The notes below the pieces were generated by a model that was given only the letters and a program-made list of their open reading frames with translations, was not told the DNA's origin and did no database searches. The translations under genes and the position numbers were made by a program. A stretch of 36,583 bases of DNA from UBA7434 sp042090785 (GTDB lineage: Bacteria; Pseudomonadota; Gammaproteobacteria; Pseudomonadales; UBA7434), in contig JBELIP010000020.1 of NCBI GenBank assembly GCA_042090785.1, positions 1 to 36,583 on the forward strand. The letters run 5' to 3'. This document shows positions 15,589 through 25,459 of the stretch, piece after piece (within the stretch, counting starts at the first letter, position 1; each line of letters begins with the position of its first letter).

Positions 15589-18261
15589 ATGCTAATAAAA
15601 TTGATGGGCAGCAAAATATTGACTACGTCGAAACATTGTTTTACTGCTACCTTCGTTTCTGCTGTGTTTTGCAATAGTGTATTTTCGCAAACCGAAGAGC
15701 CGGCAATCCAAGAGGTTGTGATATTCGGTGTTAAAGAAAGTCTCAGAAAAGCGATAGACCTCAAACGTGAATCCGGCCAATTGATTGACGCGATTAGCGC
15801 CGAAGATATTGGCAAATTCCCCGATTTAAATATTGCCGAATCGCTGGCACGCATTACTGGTGTGCAGTTGTCTCGAGGGTCTGATGTTTCTGCTGGCGAT
15901 TCCAGCGGTTCCGGAGCAGGGCAGCAGGTGTCTATAAGAGGCATAAGGCCAGATTTGAACCGCGCTACCATCAACGGTCAATCACTGGGTACCACCACTG
16001 GTGGCCGAAATTTTAACTTTCAAACACTCTCGCCGGGGCTGGTTTCCAGGCTAGAAGTTTATAAAACCCCGAGCGCGAGTATGACGGAGGGATCGCTGGG
16101 TGGTACGGTCAATATGGTTACGCACCAGCCATTGGCGATTGGAAAGCAAAGACTAAACCTGACTGGCAAAATGTTCGATAACCAACTGGCAGACGATACC
16201 GGTGCATTGTTTGCTGGTTTGTACAGTAATGTTTTTCTTGACGGTACCTTTGGCGTATTACTTAGCTATAACTTTTCCGATAATACTAAGCGCCGCGATC
16301 GCTACGAATCCTTTGGCTGGGAAAATAACACGACGACAAGTCCTGCATCGGCTACGCCTGGGCTGGTTGGATTTGCCCCACGCGACATACGTCATCAAAT
16401 ACGAACAGAAGCACAAGAGATTAACGGCGGCAATATCGCTTTGCAGTGGTTGCCGACCGAAAATTGGGAGCTGGGGCTTAACTACTTTTTTTCCGAGCTC
16501 GAGAATCATTCGTTTGGTCCACAAACGATCTTGCAAATGTTTGAGAGCCGAGGCGGTTTCGACGGTCGACTCGCGGGCGACACCTTTGTTACGGGTTCGG
16601 TCGATGGAGCCACAGGAAATCCTCATCGGCTTGCCTATTTCGATCGCATATTCGTTAACAGCATAGATGTTCTAATATTGGATGCCGAGTGGGCGACGGA
16701 TAATACAACAGTTTCTATATCAGCCGGCTCGACTCAGGGCGAGCAAGACCTCGAGCGCAGCTTGTTCTTTCAAGTGGGTAGCGCGCACGAAATGGCCTAC
16801 GACTTTAGTGATGTTGGTCTGCCCAATATCAAAACAACTGCCAATGCCGCTCCTGGCGCCACACTCGATACTATTGAATATGGACAGGGACTTGATTTCG
16901 CTACTCCCTCTGAGTACGGATTTACTGCGCTATCTAACGCAGGCGGCGGCTTTAAAGACAAGGAGAATTTTTTCGCGATTGATGTGGATGCACGTGTTGA
17001 TCATTTATTCCTGACCGCTATCAAATTTGGTACCAAACTCCGCGACCGTTCTAACGACACCATTTCAAAAGTCGACAAAACTGTAGACCGTATGGGTTTA
17101 ACCCTAGCCGATTTTCTGGCTACGCCCTTTACTGATTATGAATTTGGTCATAGCGGCGGCCAACCATCGGTGCTACCCGATATTGACTCGGCACTGGTTT
17201 ACGAGACCTACGGCAGCGAATTGTTTGATGGCGTTACTGCTGACGACGTTAGTCGAAAAAGTTCGAATTCATTTATCGAAGAAACCATTACAGCGGCCTA
17301 CCTCCAGTTTGATTTTGAAATGGGACTCGCGCGCGGTGATGTGGGTGTTCGCGTGGTTAAAACAGACCAGCGCAATGAAGGTTTTGCTGTAGTAGACGGC
17401 ACTGATCCTGCCGATGCGCCGCTTATTAAAGACGGTCAGAAATATACTGATATTTTACCTAGCCTGAATGTACGTTATGACGTTTCCGATACTTATGTAG
17501 TGCGAGCAGGAGCATCAAAAACGATGTCTCGTTCACCTTTTCGAGAGTTGAGCATCGGTGTGCGCTTGAACGAAGCCGCGTTGACTGGCGTCGCGGGCAA
17601 TCCCCAGTTAGAGCCTTATCGAGCCAATCAATTTGATTTGTCATCGGAATGGTATTTTGAAGAAGGCGGTATTTTATCTGCAGCTATCTTTTACAAAGAT
17701 GTTGGATCTTATGTCATCAGCGCGCAAGTACCAGAAGTAATAAACGGCAATGAGTTTGCTATTAGAACTTTCGAAAATGGTGCTGGTGCGACGGTTAAGG
17801 GGTTAGAGTTTGCTATTCAAAAAAACTTTGATCAATTGCCCGGCTTATTAAGTGGTCTTGGTGCGGTTTTTAATTACACGTACTCCGATAGTGAAACGGA
17901 TGAATTGGACAACAAGGGCAGGGCGCTGCCGTTGGAGGGTTTGTCAGAAAACTCTTTCAACGCAATTGGGTTTTGGGAAAACGACAATTTTTCTGCGCGG
18001 ATCGCCTATAACTATCGTGATGAATTTTTGGTTTTTAGTCGAAGCCTTGCTCAGGGGTTACCCGTTTATCGAGAAGATTTTGGCGCACTCGATTTCTCAA
18101 TGAACTATAGAGTACCTAAAACACGTTTGTCGTTTCAGCTAGAAGGCACCAACCTTGGCGACGAAAAAACGGTTGATTATGCGGGTATCTCGGAGCGTTT
18201 AGTTTCGCAACATCTGTCCGGCCGTCGATTCGCGCTGGGTTTTCGGTACCGTTTTTACTAG
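15589..18261 (+). CDS. TonB-dependent outer-membrane receptor (Caulobacter type)
   Basis: An 890-residue outer-membrane transporter that imports oligosaccharides with energy from TonB-ExbBD. A signal peptide ends near VFSQ. A probable TonB box (QEVVIFG) follows, then the plug domain (about 45-165, with EDIGKFPDLNIAESLARI and GGTVNMVT) and a 22-strand-type barrel ending in an aromatic residue (RFALGFRYRFY). The plug signature fits the TIGR01782 group, often linked to plant and algal glycan loci. I chose the ATG at 15589 because GTAGAGA sits 7-12 bases upstream; an upstream TTG at 15553 is less likely. It heads a tight run of genes with GH10, GH3 and sulfatases, so its ligand is probably a product of those enzymes. 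Confidence 0.92.
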   Translation: MLIKLMGSKILTTSKHCFTATFVSAVFCNSVFSQTEEPAIQEVVIFGVKESLRKAIDLKRESGQLIDAISAEDIGKFPDLNIAESLARITGVQLSRGSDVSAGDSSGSGAGQQVSIRGIRPDLNRATINGQSLGTTTGGRNFNFQTLSPGLVSRLEVYKTPSASMTEGSLGGTVNMVTHQPLAIGKQRLNLTGKMFDNQLADDTGALFAGLYSNVFLDGTFGVLLSYNFSDNTKRRDRYESFGWENNTTTSPASATPGLVGFAPRDIRHQIRTEAQEINGGNIALQWLPTENWELGLNYFFSELENHSFGPQTILQMFESRGGFDGRLAGDTFVTGSVDGATGNPHRLAYFDRIFVNSIDVLILDAEWATDNTTVSISAGSTQGEQDLERSLFFQVGSAHEMAYDFSDVGLPNIKTTANAAPGATLDTIEYGQGLDFATPSEYGFTALSNAGGGFKDKENFFAIDVDARVDHLFLTAIKFGTKLRDRSNDTISKVDKTVDRMGLTLADFLATPFTDYEFGHSGGQPSVLPDIDSALVYETYGSELFDGVTADDVSRKSSNSFIEETITAAYLQFDFEMGLARGDVGVRVVKTDQRNEGFAVVDGTDPADAPLIKDGQKYTDILPSLNVRYDVSDTYVVRAGASKTMSRSPFRELSIGVRLNEAALTGVAGNPQLEPYRANQFDLSSEWYFEEGGILSAAIFYKDVGSYVISAQVPEVINGNEFAIRTFENGAGATVKGLEFAIQKNFDQLPGLLSGLGAVFNYTYSDSETDELDNKGRALPLEGLSENSFNAIGFWENDNFSARIAYNYRDEFLVFSRSLAQGLPVYREDFGALDFSMNYRVPKTRLSFQLEGTNLGDEKTVDYAGISERLVSQHLSGRRFALGFRYRFY

Positions 18262-18311
18262 CCGCTTGATTGAAAGATTTGATTATGGCGACTTTACCGA
18301 GAGATTTTGCA

Positions 18312-19646
18312 ATGTTAAACAAACGACAGTTTATTCGCGCGTTGGGTAATGCGGCGGCCGCAGGCGCGGTGGCAACAAGCCCCATGTTAGCTTATGCGCA
18401 GCAAGCGCGTCCGCCAGTTGACGATGTGTTAGCTAACTACGGCGGCATTGAAGACAGCGCAGCTTGGCGTGCACAGGCTGCGAATAATATAGAAACGTTG
18501 CGAAAAGGGAATTTCGGTATTCAGGTGCTCGATGCGATTGGTAAGCCAGTACCTAATGCAGAACTTCATGCCAAGCTCTATAGACATGATTTTGGTTTTG
18601 GTGCAGCGCTACGTCTTCCTAGATTGTTCGACAAAAAATATTCGAATGAACTCAGAGCACAATACCTTGAGATTTGTCAGCAACAATTTCATAAGTTTAC
18701 ACCCGTTAATGCGCTCAAGTGGAAGCATTTCGAAAAGCATAAGCCCTATATAAATTCCTTTTTGGCGTGGAGTGAATCGATATCGGTACCGGTACGAGGT
18801 CATTGTTTGTATTGGCCTAGTTTTAGACGCGTTCCAAAAGAGATTCAAAATTATCGCGACAATAAAAAGAAGTTTGCCAAAGTTTTGTTGGCTCACGGTC
18901 AGCGCATGGCAAAAAAATATGGCGGCCCTGTCACGGAGTGGGACGTGCTTAACGAGCCATTTAGAGATAATGAATTTATGGAAATTCTCGGTAAGGACGT
19001 GGTTATTGATTGGTTCAAGGCCGTTGAAAAGTCCAACCCGAAAGTCATTCGTTATATAAATGACTACGGCATTTTAACTAAGAATACTAAAAAGCATCGT
19101 GATTTCTATTTTGATTATATTCAACGGTTGTTAAGAAAAAATACGCCGATTCAAGGTATTGGTTTTCAGTCTCATATTCCGCAAGGAGTCAAGCCAACGG
19201 CGCCAGAAAAGTTGTTGTCGATTATGGATCGCTTTCAAACGCTTGGCCTGCCGCTTCAAGTCACCGAATTTGACTTTGAACATAAAGATGAATTTTTTCA
19301 GGCGCGCTACACGCATGATTTTCTAACTGCAGTATTTAGTCATCCTGCTATGGTCGGTTTAGTCAATTGGACGCCCTTTGAGTTTGCTGAAAAGAGTGTG
19401 TCTAAACCAGCTGCCGCGTTATATGACAAATCTTTACGTAGAAAACCGAACGGTGATGTGTGGCATGACTTGATCAATGATGCATGGTCAACCGATATCA
19501 AGTTAGTTTCAGATAAAGAGGGGATGGTTTATTTTCGAGGTTTTAAAGGACTATACCATATCACTGCGGCGGCAGGTTCAGTGTCAAGCCGCTTTAAGTT
19601 GCAATTAAAAGATGCCAACGTTTTGGCTGAAATAAATTTTTCTTAA
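18312..19646 (+). CDS. GH10 endo-beta-xylanase-like enzyme
   Basis: A 444-residue exported glycoside hydrolase. The N-terminus NKRQFIRALG followed by an alanine-rich stretch resembles a signal of Tat/Sec type, but with KR instead of RR. A short beta-sandwich-like segment (IQVLDAIGKPVPNAELHAKL) leads into the GH10 barrel. Typical landmarks are VRGHCLYWPSF, WDVLNEP with acid/base E215, and VTEFDFEH with nucleophile E319. GH10 enzymes mostly cut beta-1,4-xylan. The start at 18312 has GAGAG upstream; TTG at 18270 and ATG at 18285 are alternatives. It lies 50 bp after the TonB receptor and 17 bp before the GH3 gene, so it is likely co-transcribed. Confidence 0.87.
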   Translation: MLNKRQFIRALGNAAAAGAVATSPMLAYAQQARPPVDDVLANYGGIEDSAAWRAQAANNIETLRKGNFGIQVLDAIGKPVPNAELHAKLYRHDFGFGAALRLPRLFDKKYSNELRAQYLEICQQQFHKFTPVNALKWKHFEKHKPYINSFLAWSESISVPVRGHCLYWPSFRRVPKEIQNYRDNKKKFAKVLLAHGQRMAKKYGGPVTEWDVLNEPFRDNEFMEILGKDVVIDWFKAVEKSNPKVIRYINDYGILTKNTKKHRDFYFDYIQRLLRKNTPIQGIGFQSHIPQGVKPTAPEKLLSIMDRFQTLGLPLQVTEFDFEHKDEFFQARYTHDFLTAVFSHPAMVGLVNWTPFEFAEKSVSKPAAALYDKSLRRKPNGDVWHDLINDAWSTDIKLVSDKEGMVYFRGFKGLYHITAAAGSVSSRFKLQLKDANVLAEINFS

Positions 19647-19663
19647 ATGAGTGTTTTTAAATT

Positions 19664-21991
19664 ATGTTATTAAATTTACGACCCGCTAGACAATTGGGCT
19701 GCAAGTTATTCGGTACGTTTAGTTTTGTATTAGGTGTCTCGTTAACTGCTTATGGTGTAAATAGTTATGCTGATTCAGAGGCGAGCGTTTCAGTTGTCCC
19801 AAAAACCGAAAAGCAAATTAAAAAATGGGTGCGCAAACAATTACGCAGCATGACAATCGAAGAAAAAGTCGGCCAAATGACACAGGTCAATATCGGTGTT
19901 TTGATTGACAAAAAAGTCAAAGGTCGGGTCGCATTCGATGAAGAAAAAATGGCGGAAGCATTTGATAAATACAAAGTAGGCTCTGTACTCAATTCTATAT
20001 CACGAGCGTTAACGCTTAGCGAATGGCATGGTGTCATCAATGCGATTCAGGACAAAGCGCTGTCGAGCGAGCAAGCGATACCAGTGCTCTACGGTGTTGA
20101 TGCTATTCATGGTGTTACTTACACGCAGGGTTCAACGTTATTCCCGCATAACATTGGTCTCGCAGCCAGTCGTGATTTGTCTCTGGTAAAGCAAGCCACT
20201 AAAGCAACAGCAATGGAAGTGAGAGCGACGGGTGTTCGCTGGAATTTTGATCCGGTACTCGATGCGGGGCGCAATCCGTTGTGGTCTCGTTTTGAAGAAA
20301 CCTTTGGCGAAGATGTAGTGCTAACCTCCGAGATGGGTGTCGCAACGGTGCTAGGCTACGAGGAAGATGGCCTTGAGAATATAACCGCCGTTGCCTCCTG
20401 CATGAAGCACTTTGTCGGTTATTCAGATCCGGCGAACGGTAAAGATAGAACGCCTGCGTATATTCCCGATATTGAATTGTGGGAGCATTATATTCCTCAG
20501 TTTAAAGCGGCGATTGAAGCCGGCTCCTCTACCATCATGATTAACTCAGCATCGCTTAACGGCATGCCTGTTCATGCTAATAAATACTTGTTAACCGACG
20601 TGCTGCGCAAACAGCTCGGCTTTAAAGGTTTGATCTTGTCGGATTGGGAAGACGTTATTCGTTTACACACCCGACACAATATTGCAGAAACTCCGGAAGA
20701 AGCCGTGAGGTTGGCCATTGAGGCAGGCCTCGATATGAGCATGGTACCTCATGACTTTTCGTTTGCAGAAATCTTAGTGAAGTTGGTAAAAGACGGCACG
20801 ATAACTGAAAAGCGCATCGATCAATCGGTGGCGATTATTCTTACGTTAAAGCATCGTTTGGGTCTATTTGATAATGCCTACCCTGAACCTGCCGCCTTCG
20901 CTAATTTTGGCAAGCCAGAGTATCAGCAACTGGCGCTTGATGCGGCCGTTGACTCGATCACTCTTTTGAAAGACGCTAACAATGTACTGCCACTGCCTGC
21001 GAAGTCAAAAGTATTGTTGGCCGGTCCTGCCGCACGCAACCTCGGCGCATTGCATGGTAGCTGGTCATACTCTTGGCAGGGCGACCAAGAAAAAAATTAC
21101 CCAGATACAACGCTATCGCTGGCGGATGCATTAAGTGAGAAGTTTGGTAGTGCACTTACTGTGATGGGCTTTCCAAAATATTCGGATGCTAGAAATTATG
21201 ATGCCGAGAAACTCAAGCAGCTAGCAAAAAAGGCGGACTATATTGTCTTAGCTTTAGGAGAGCCTGCTTACGCCGAGTCGCCAGGCGCACTCGATGATCT
21301 ACGCTTGCCTTTAAATCAAATTCAGCTCGCAAAGGCAGCACATGCAACAGGTAAACCAGTCGTGCTGGTGTTGGCGGAAGGACGGCCAAGAATTGTTGCC
21401 GACATTGTTGAGGAGTCTGACGCAATTATGCAGACCTATCGGCCGGGTAGTCAGGGCGCTCGCGCTATTGCTGGCGTTCTAACGGGCGAATTTAATCCGA
21501 GCGGCGTGCTGCCTTACAGTTACCCTCAATATACCGGCGATATAACGCCTTATGATCGTCGTGTCCTGTCAAACATCCAGCAATTGACCCCTGGCAAAAT
21601 AACCAATAATGGTTACAAACCTCAGTGGCCATTTGGTTTTGGGTTGAGCTATTCGACATTTACGTACTCCAACCTTTCGCTAAGTCAGTCGACTATAAAA
21701 AATAATGAGTCGGTTCGGGTATCTGTGACGATTAAAAATACCAGTGATCGAGACGGCAAGCATGCGGTCGATCTTTATATGAGCGATTTATATGCATCGC
21801 TTAGCCCTTCAACCAAACGTTTGAAAAAGTTTACCAAGGTGTTTCTCCGCGCTGGTCAACAAAAGGTCGTGCATTTTGATTTACATAAACAAGATCTGGA
21901 GTTTGTTGATGCCTCGCTTAAGCGTGTGGTCGAGCCTGGTGATTTCAAGATAGAAGTTGGTGGTCTTGAAGCAAAGTTGAAGTTTCTCTAA
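19664..21991 (+). CDS. GH3 beta-glycosidase (beta-glucosidase/xylosidase-like)
   Basis: A 775-residue enzyme of normal GH3 length. A signal peptide ends near SYADS. The N-terminal TIM-barrel (about 55-400) contains KHFVGY and GFKGLILSDWED, with the nucleophile at D327. The alpha/beta sandwich domain (about 410-640) and a C-terminal FN3-like domain (about 675-770, VSVTIKNTSDRDGKHAVDLY) follow. It should release terminal sugars from oligosaccharides made by the endo-enzymes, probably in the periplasm. Whether it prefers glucose or xylose cannot be read from the sequence. The upstream gene ends 17 bp before it; no strong ribosome-binding site is visible (GAGTG at 19650). Confidence 0.9.
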   Translation: MLLNLRPARQLGCKLFGTFSFVLGVSLTAYGVNSYADSEASVSVVPKTEKQIKKWVRKQLRSMTIEEKVGQMTQVNIGVLIDKKVKGRVAFDEEKMAEAFDKYKVGSVLNSISRALTLSEWHGVINAIQDKALSSEQAIPVLYGVDAIHGVTYTQGSTLFPHNIGLAASRDLSLVKQATKATAMEVRATGVRWNFDPVLDAGRNPLWSRFEETFGEDVVLTSEMGVATVLGYEEDGLENITAVASCMKHFVGYSDPANGKDRTPAYIPDIELWEHYIPQFKAAIEAGSSTIMINSASLNGMPVHANKYLLTDVLRKQLGFKGLILSDWEDVIRLHTRHNIAETPEEAVRLAIEAGLDMSMVPHDFSFAEILVKLVKDGTITEKRIDQSVAIILTLKHRLGLFDNAYPEPAAFANFGKPEYQQLALDAAVDSITLLKDANNVLPLPAKSKVLLAGPAARNLGALHGSWSYSWQGDQEKNYPDTTLSLADALSEKFGSALTVMGFPKYSDARNYDAEKLKQLAKKADYIVLALGEPAYAESPGALDDLRLPLNQIQLAKAAHATGKPVVLVLAEGRPRIVADIVEESDAIMQTYRPGSQGARAIAGVLTGEFNPSGVLPYSYPQYTGDITPYDRRVLSNIQQLTPGKITNNGYKPQWPFGFGLSYSTFTYSNLSLSQSTIKNNESVRVSVTIKNTSDRDGKHAVDLYMSDLYASLSPSTKRLKKFTKVFLRAGQQKVVHFDLHKQDLEFVDASLKRVVEPGDFKIEVGGLEAKLKFL

Positions 21992-22045
21992 ATATTAAAA
22001 ACAAATATTGATGTACCAGTTTTTCAGCATTAAGCAAGGTGAAGT

Positions 22046-23761
22046 ATGAAGTTAAAAATGACCTGTTATACAAAATATGATATCGCCAATAGATATGTAT
22101 CGAATACTCTCTCCGGCTGTGCAAGCAGCTCTTTGCCTCTTATGAGGCTTTTTTATTCAACACTGCGTTGGATGTTTGTATGTATGCTGGCGATGTTTTC
22201 GCTTGCGACTATGGCCAAATCCGAGCGTATGAATGTTATTTACATCCTGACCGATGACCAGCGCTATGACGAAGTTGGTTTTCTTAACCCTGTCATTAGT
22301 ACGCCGAATATGGATACGCTGGCGCGAGAGGGTGTTCATTTTGCCAATAGCTTTGTTACCACATCGCTGTGTTCGCCTAGTCGCGCAACAATATTGACGG
22401 GGCTGTATATGCATAATCATGGCGTGGTTGATAATAATGCAGCGCCTAAAGAGGGCACCGTATTTTTTCCTCAATACCTGCAGCAAGCTGGCTATGAAAC
22501 CGCGCTGGTAGGTAAATGGCATATGGGCGAGCATGCTTCGGCTAATAGGAAGTTGGATGACCCACAGCCGGGGTTCGATCATTGGGTGAGTTTTGCTGGG
22601 CAGGGCGAGTACTACCCGGTTATTAAAAACGGTAAGCCGAATAAGATAAATGTAAACGGCGAGCAAGTTAACCAGCAGGGCTATATAACCGATGAGCTTA
22701 CTGATTATGCGCTGGACTGGTTAAATAAAAGAGAGGCCTCACCAACCGCTGATAAACCCTTCTTCCTATATTTATCGCACAAGGCGGTGCATGCCAATTT
22801 CGCGCCTGCCAAGCGTCACAAAGAGCAGTATGAGGGCAAGAAAATACCAGTGCCTGCCAGTCAGGCTGATACCGAAGAGAACTATAAGGGAAAACCACTT
22901 TGGGTTAAAAATCAGCGCAATAGCTGGCACGGTGTCGACTTCCCCTATCATAGTTCGTTAGATGTGCAGGATTATAAAATGGAGTATCACCGAGCCTTAT
23001 CGGCGGTTGATGACAGCATAGGCCGTTTGTTGGAGTGGCTGGAAGAAAGTGGTCAGGCCGATAATACGATTGTGATGCTGATGGGCGATAACGGGTTTAT
23101 GTTTGGTGAACATGGTCTTATCGACAAGCGCAATGCCTATGAGGAATCTATGCGTGTGCCACTACTGGCTTACGGTCCTGGATTAAAAGCCAATCATAGA
23201 GTTGAGCAGATTGTTGCTAATATTGATATTGCTCCGACTATTTTAGATATCGCCGGTATTGAATCACCCGATTATTTTGAAGGGCATAGTTTTTACCCGC
23301 TAGCAAAAGGCGATACTGTAAAGGAATGGCGTGAGGAACTGCTCTACGAATACTACTGGGAGTTTAATTACCCCAGCACACCCACCACCTTTGCACTGCG
23401 AACGGACAACTATAAGTTTGTAACCTACCACGGCATTTGGGATCTTGAAGAGCTTTATAACATTAAAGATGATCCGCGTGAAATGAACAATCTTATTTAT
23501 GACCCCGACTACATAGCTGTGGTCGCCGAGCTAAGAAAACGCCTATTTGCGAAACTGTCGAATACCAGCGGGCAGCTAATTGTTCCCTACACCGAACGCT
23601 TTAGCTCAGGTGCGATGTTTCGAAATCGATCAGGTGCAAGCTCTGCTGAGTTTCCTGATGATGTGTTGAGAGATGGCGTAGAAAAAGATTTACGTTACTT
23701 TATGATTCCGGATACAAAGCGAGCGGGTTGGAAGAAAAGGAAAATAACGCTTAATAAGTAA
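22046..23761 (+). CDS. Type I sulfatase (S1 family) with CSPSR motif
   Basis: A 571-residue formylglycine-dependent sulfatase. The active-site signature CSPSRATILTG places the modified residue at C109. Other landmarks are the early metal-binding DDQ motif (YILTDDQRYDE), GKWHMG, and the second metal site MGDNGFMFGEHG. A hydrophobic signal segment lies at about 42-56. ATG 22046 has AAGGTGA upstream; ATG 22142 would start directly at the signal peptide and is a real alternative. It hydrolyses sulfate esters, here probably on algal glycan. The cysteine must be oxidised to formylglycine by a maturase (FGE or anSME type), which is not in the window. Confidence 0.9.
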   Translation: MKLKMTCYTKYDIANRYVSNTLSGCASSSLPLMRLFYSTLRWMFVCMLAMFSLATMAKSERMNVIYILTDDQRYDEVGFLNPVISTPNMDTLAREGVHFANSFVTTSLCSPSRATILTGLYMHNHGVVDNNAAPKEGTVFFPQYLQQAGYETALVGKWHMGEHASANRKLDDPQPGFDHWVSFAGQGEYYPVIKNGKPNKINVNGEQVNQQGYITDELTDYALDWLNKREASPTADKPFFLYLSHKAVHANFAPAKRHKEQYEGKKIPVPASQADTEENYKGKPLWVKNQRNSWHGVDFPYHSSLDVQDYKMEYHRALSAVDDSIGRLLEWLEESGQADNTIVMLMGDNGFMFGEHGLIDKRNAYEESMRVPLLAYGPGLKANHRVEQIVANIDIAPTILDIAGIESPDYFEGHSFYPLAKGDTVKEWREELLYEYYWEFNYPSTPTTFALRTDNYKFVTYHGIWDLEELYNIKDDPREMNNLIYDPDYIAVVAELRKRLFAKLSNTSGQLIVPYTERFSSGAMFRNRSGASSAEFPDDVLRDGVEKDLRYFMIPDTKRAGWKKRKITLNK

Positions 23762-23865
23762 CAGTAAAAATAAATAACATTTAATAAGTAATATTGAAAC
23801 GATGAAAAATATTCGTGAATCAGGGCGAAAAAAAACAAATTAAATTCCTTAAGGATAGGTAATCA

Positions 23866-25326
23866 ATGAGTTCCATTGTTATGAATATGATAAATCGACT
23901 GCCCGTAGTTACTCTGAATTTTTTGGGCTTAATTTTTTACGCGTGTAATGTCGCGGCAATGGATAATTTTAAATCGCTGGAGCGGCCCAATATTCTTTTT
24001 ATCTTGGTTGATGATTTGCGAACCGAGCTTCCGGTTTATGGGAAGGATCATATTGTTTCGCCTAATATTGATAGGCTGGCAAAAGAATCGGTCGTTTTTC
24101 AAAATGCTTATGTCAACGTGCCGGTTTGCGGCGCATCGCGTGCCAGTATGATGACAGGTATTCGTCCCACTGAATCACGTTTTGTGGGCTATCAGGCGCG
24201 CATGGATGAAGATGCTCCGGATGCCGTACCATTATTCAGCCTACTCAAGAGCAATGGTTATTTTACCCAGAGCATTGGTAAAGTTATGCACTTCCCTGAC
24301 GATTCAAAGGAGGGTTGGAGTGTTCCGACTTGGCATCCTAGGCTTGCATTAGCCAGAGGAAAGGGCACAGGGCATAGAAACTATCAATTAGAAGAAAATA
24401 TTCGATCATTCAAGAAGAATCGCAAAGGCCCGGCCTACGAATCGGCAGATATGCCAGACAATGCTTATTATGACGGTCAAATTACTGATCATGCTATTGA
24501 AGCGCTGGAACAATTTAAACACGCAGAGCAGCCATTTTTTTTAACCGTGGGATTTTTGAAACCGCATCTACCGTTTAACGCCCCAAAAAAATATTGGGAT
24601 CTTTATGATCCTGCCAAGCTGTCGCTAAGTGATAATCCTTTTTTGGCCAAAGGTCTGCCAAAACAGGCTAATCATAATTGGGGCGAAATGCGCAAGTATG
24701 TTGGTGTACCTAAGTCTCCTGAGCTAATGCCCGATGAATTAGCGCTTAAGCTAATGCATGGCTATTACGCAGGCGTCAGTTATATAGATGCTCAGGTCGG
24801 TAAGGTCATGGATGCGTTACGGACTAAGGGCTTGGATAAGAATACTATTGTTGTGTTCGCTGGCGATCATGGTTTCTTTCTTGGTGAGCATGGGTTTTGG
24901 GCAAAGCATTCCCCCTTTGACCTGGCGACACACACGCCACTGATAGTTAAGTTACCCGGTAATGAAGTCAGTGGAAGCTCCGACGGTCTTGTCGAATTTG
25001 TTGATATTTATAGCACGCTTGTCGACTTGCTAGACATTGAGCCGCCGCCGCAGTTACAGGGCAGTAGTTTTACTGCGCAGCTTCATAATTTACAAGCGCC
25101 CGGAAAAGAGGCTGTGTATCCGCGCTGGCAAAAAGGCGAGGTCATCAAAACCGAAAAATTTGCTATGACAGAATGGTATGGAAAAAATGGGCGTGTGCAA
25201 GCGAGAATGTTATACGACCACAGCAGTGATCGAGATGAAAATAACAATCTCGCCAATGATCCAGCTTATAAAAAAACTGTTGATGCGTTACATCAAAAAT
25301 TAAAAACGATGATGAAAAAACGTTGA
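23866..25326 (+). CDS. Type I sulfatase (S1 family), iduronate-2-sulfatase-like, with CGASR motif
   Basis: A 486-residue sulfatase with a signal peptide (about 1-32). The metal site ILVDDLR is near the start; the signature is CGASRASMMTG with C88 as the formylglycine precursor; FLKPHLPF and AGDHGFFLGEHGFWAKHS follow. The alanine in place of the usual proline (CxASR) and the FLKPHLPF block are typical of iduronate-2-sulfatase-like bacterial enzymes. It is clearly different from the preceding sulfatase, so two sulfate positions or linkages are probably removed. AAGGA precedes the ATG. The substrate is not known; activity on uronic acid residues is possible but unproven. Confidence 0.9.
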   Translation: MSSIVMNMINRLPVVTLNFLGLIFYACNVAAMDNFKSLERPNILFILVDDLRTELPVYGKDHIVSPNIDRLAKESVVFQNAYVNVPVCGASRASMMTGIRPTESRFVGYQARMDEDAPDAVPLFSLLKSNGYFTQSIGKVMHFPDDSKEGWSVPTWHPRLALARGKGTGHRNYQLEENIRSFKKNRKGPAYESADMPDNAYYDGQITDHAIEALEQFKHAEQPFFLTVGFLKPHLPFNAPKKYWDLYDPAKLSLSDNPFLAKGLPKQANHNWGEMRKYVGVPKSPELMPDELALKLMHGYYAGVSYIDAQVGKVMDALRTKGLDKNTIVVFAGDHGFFLGEHGFWAKHSPFDLATHTPLIVKLPGNEVSGSSDGLVEFVDIYSTLVDLLDIEPPPQLQGSSFTAQLHNLQAPGKEAVYPRWQKGEVIKTEKFAMTEWYGKNGRVQARMLYDHSSDRDENNNLANDPAYKKTVDALHQKLKTMMKKR

Positions 25327-25459
25327 TCGAACTCACTATTTTGTTATGTCGATTTCATGCGTAAAGAGATTGCCAATGACTTTTAACGTTGATGCTTCAT
25401 CTTTAATGCGTGCATTTTTACAACTATGGCTTTGCGTCATCACAAGTGCTGAATAAATT

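Noticed and set aside
22157..22666. 169-residue open frame on the minus strand opposite the first sulfatase
   Set aside because: It lies entirely within a well-supported sulfatase gene, and the protein has no recognisable features; it is an antisense shadow.
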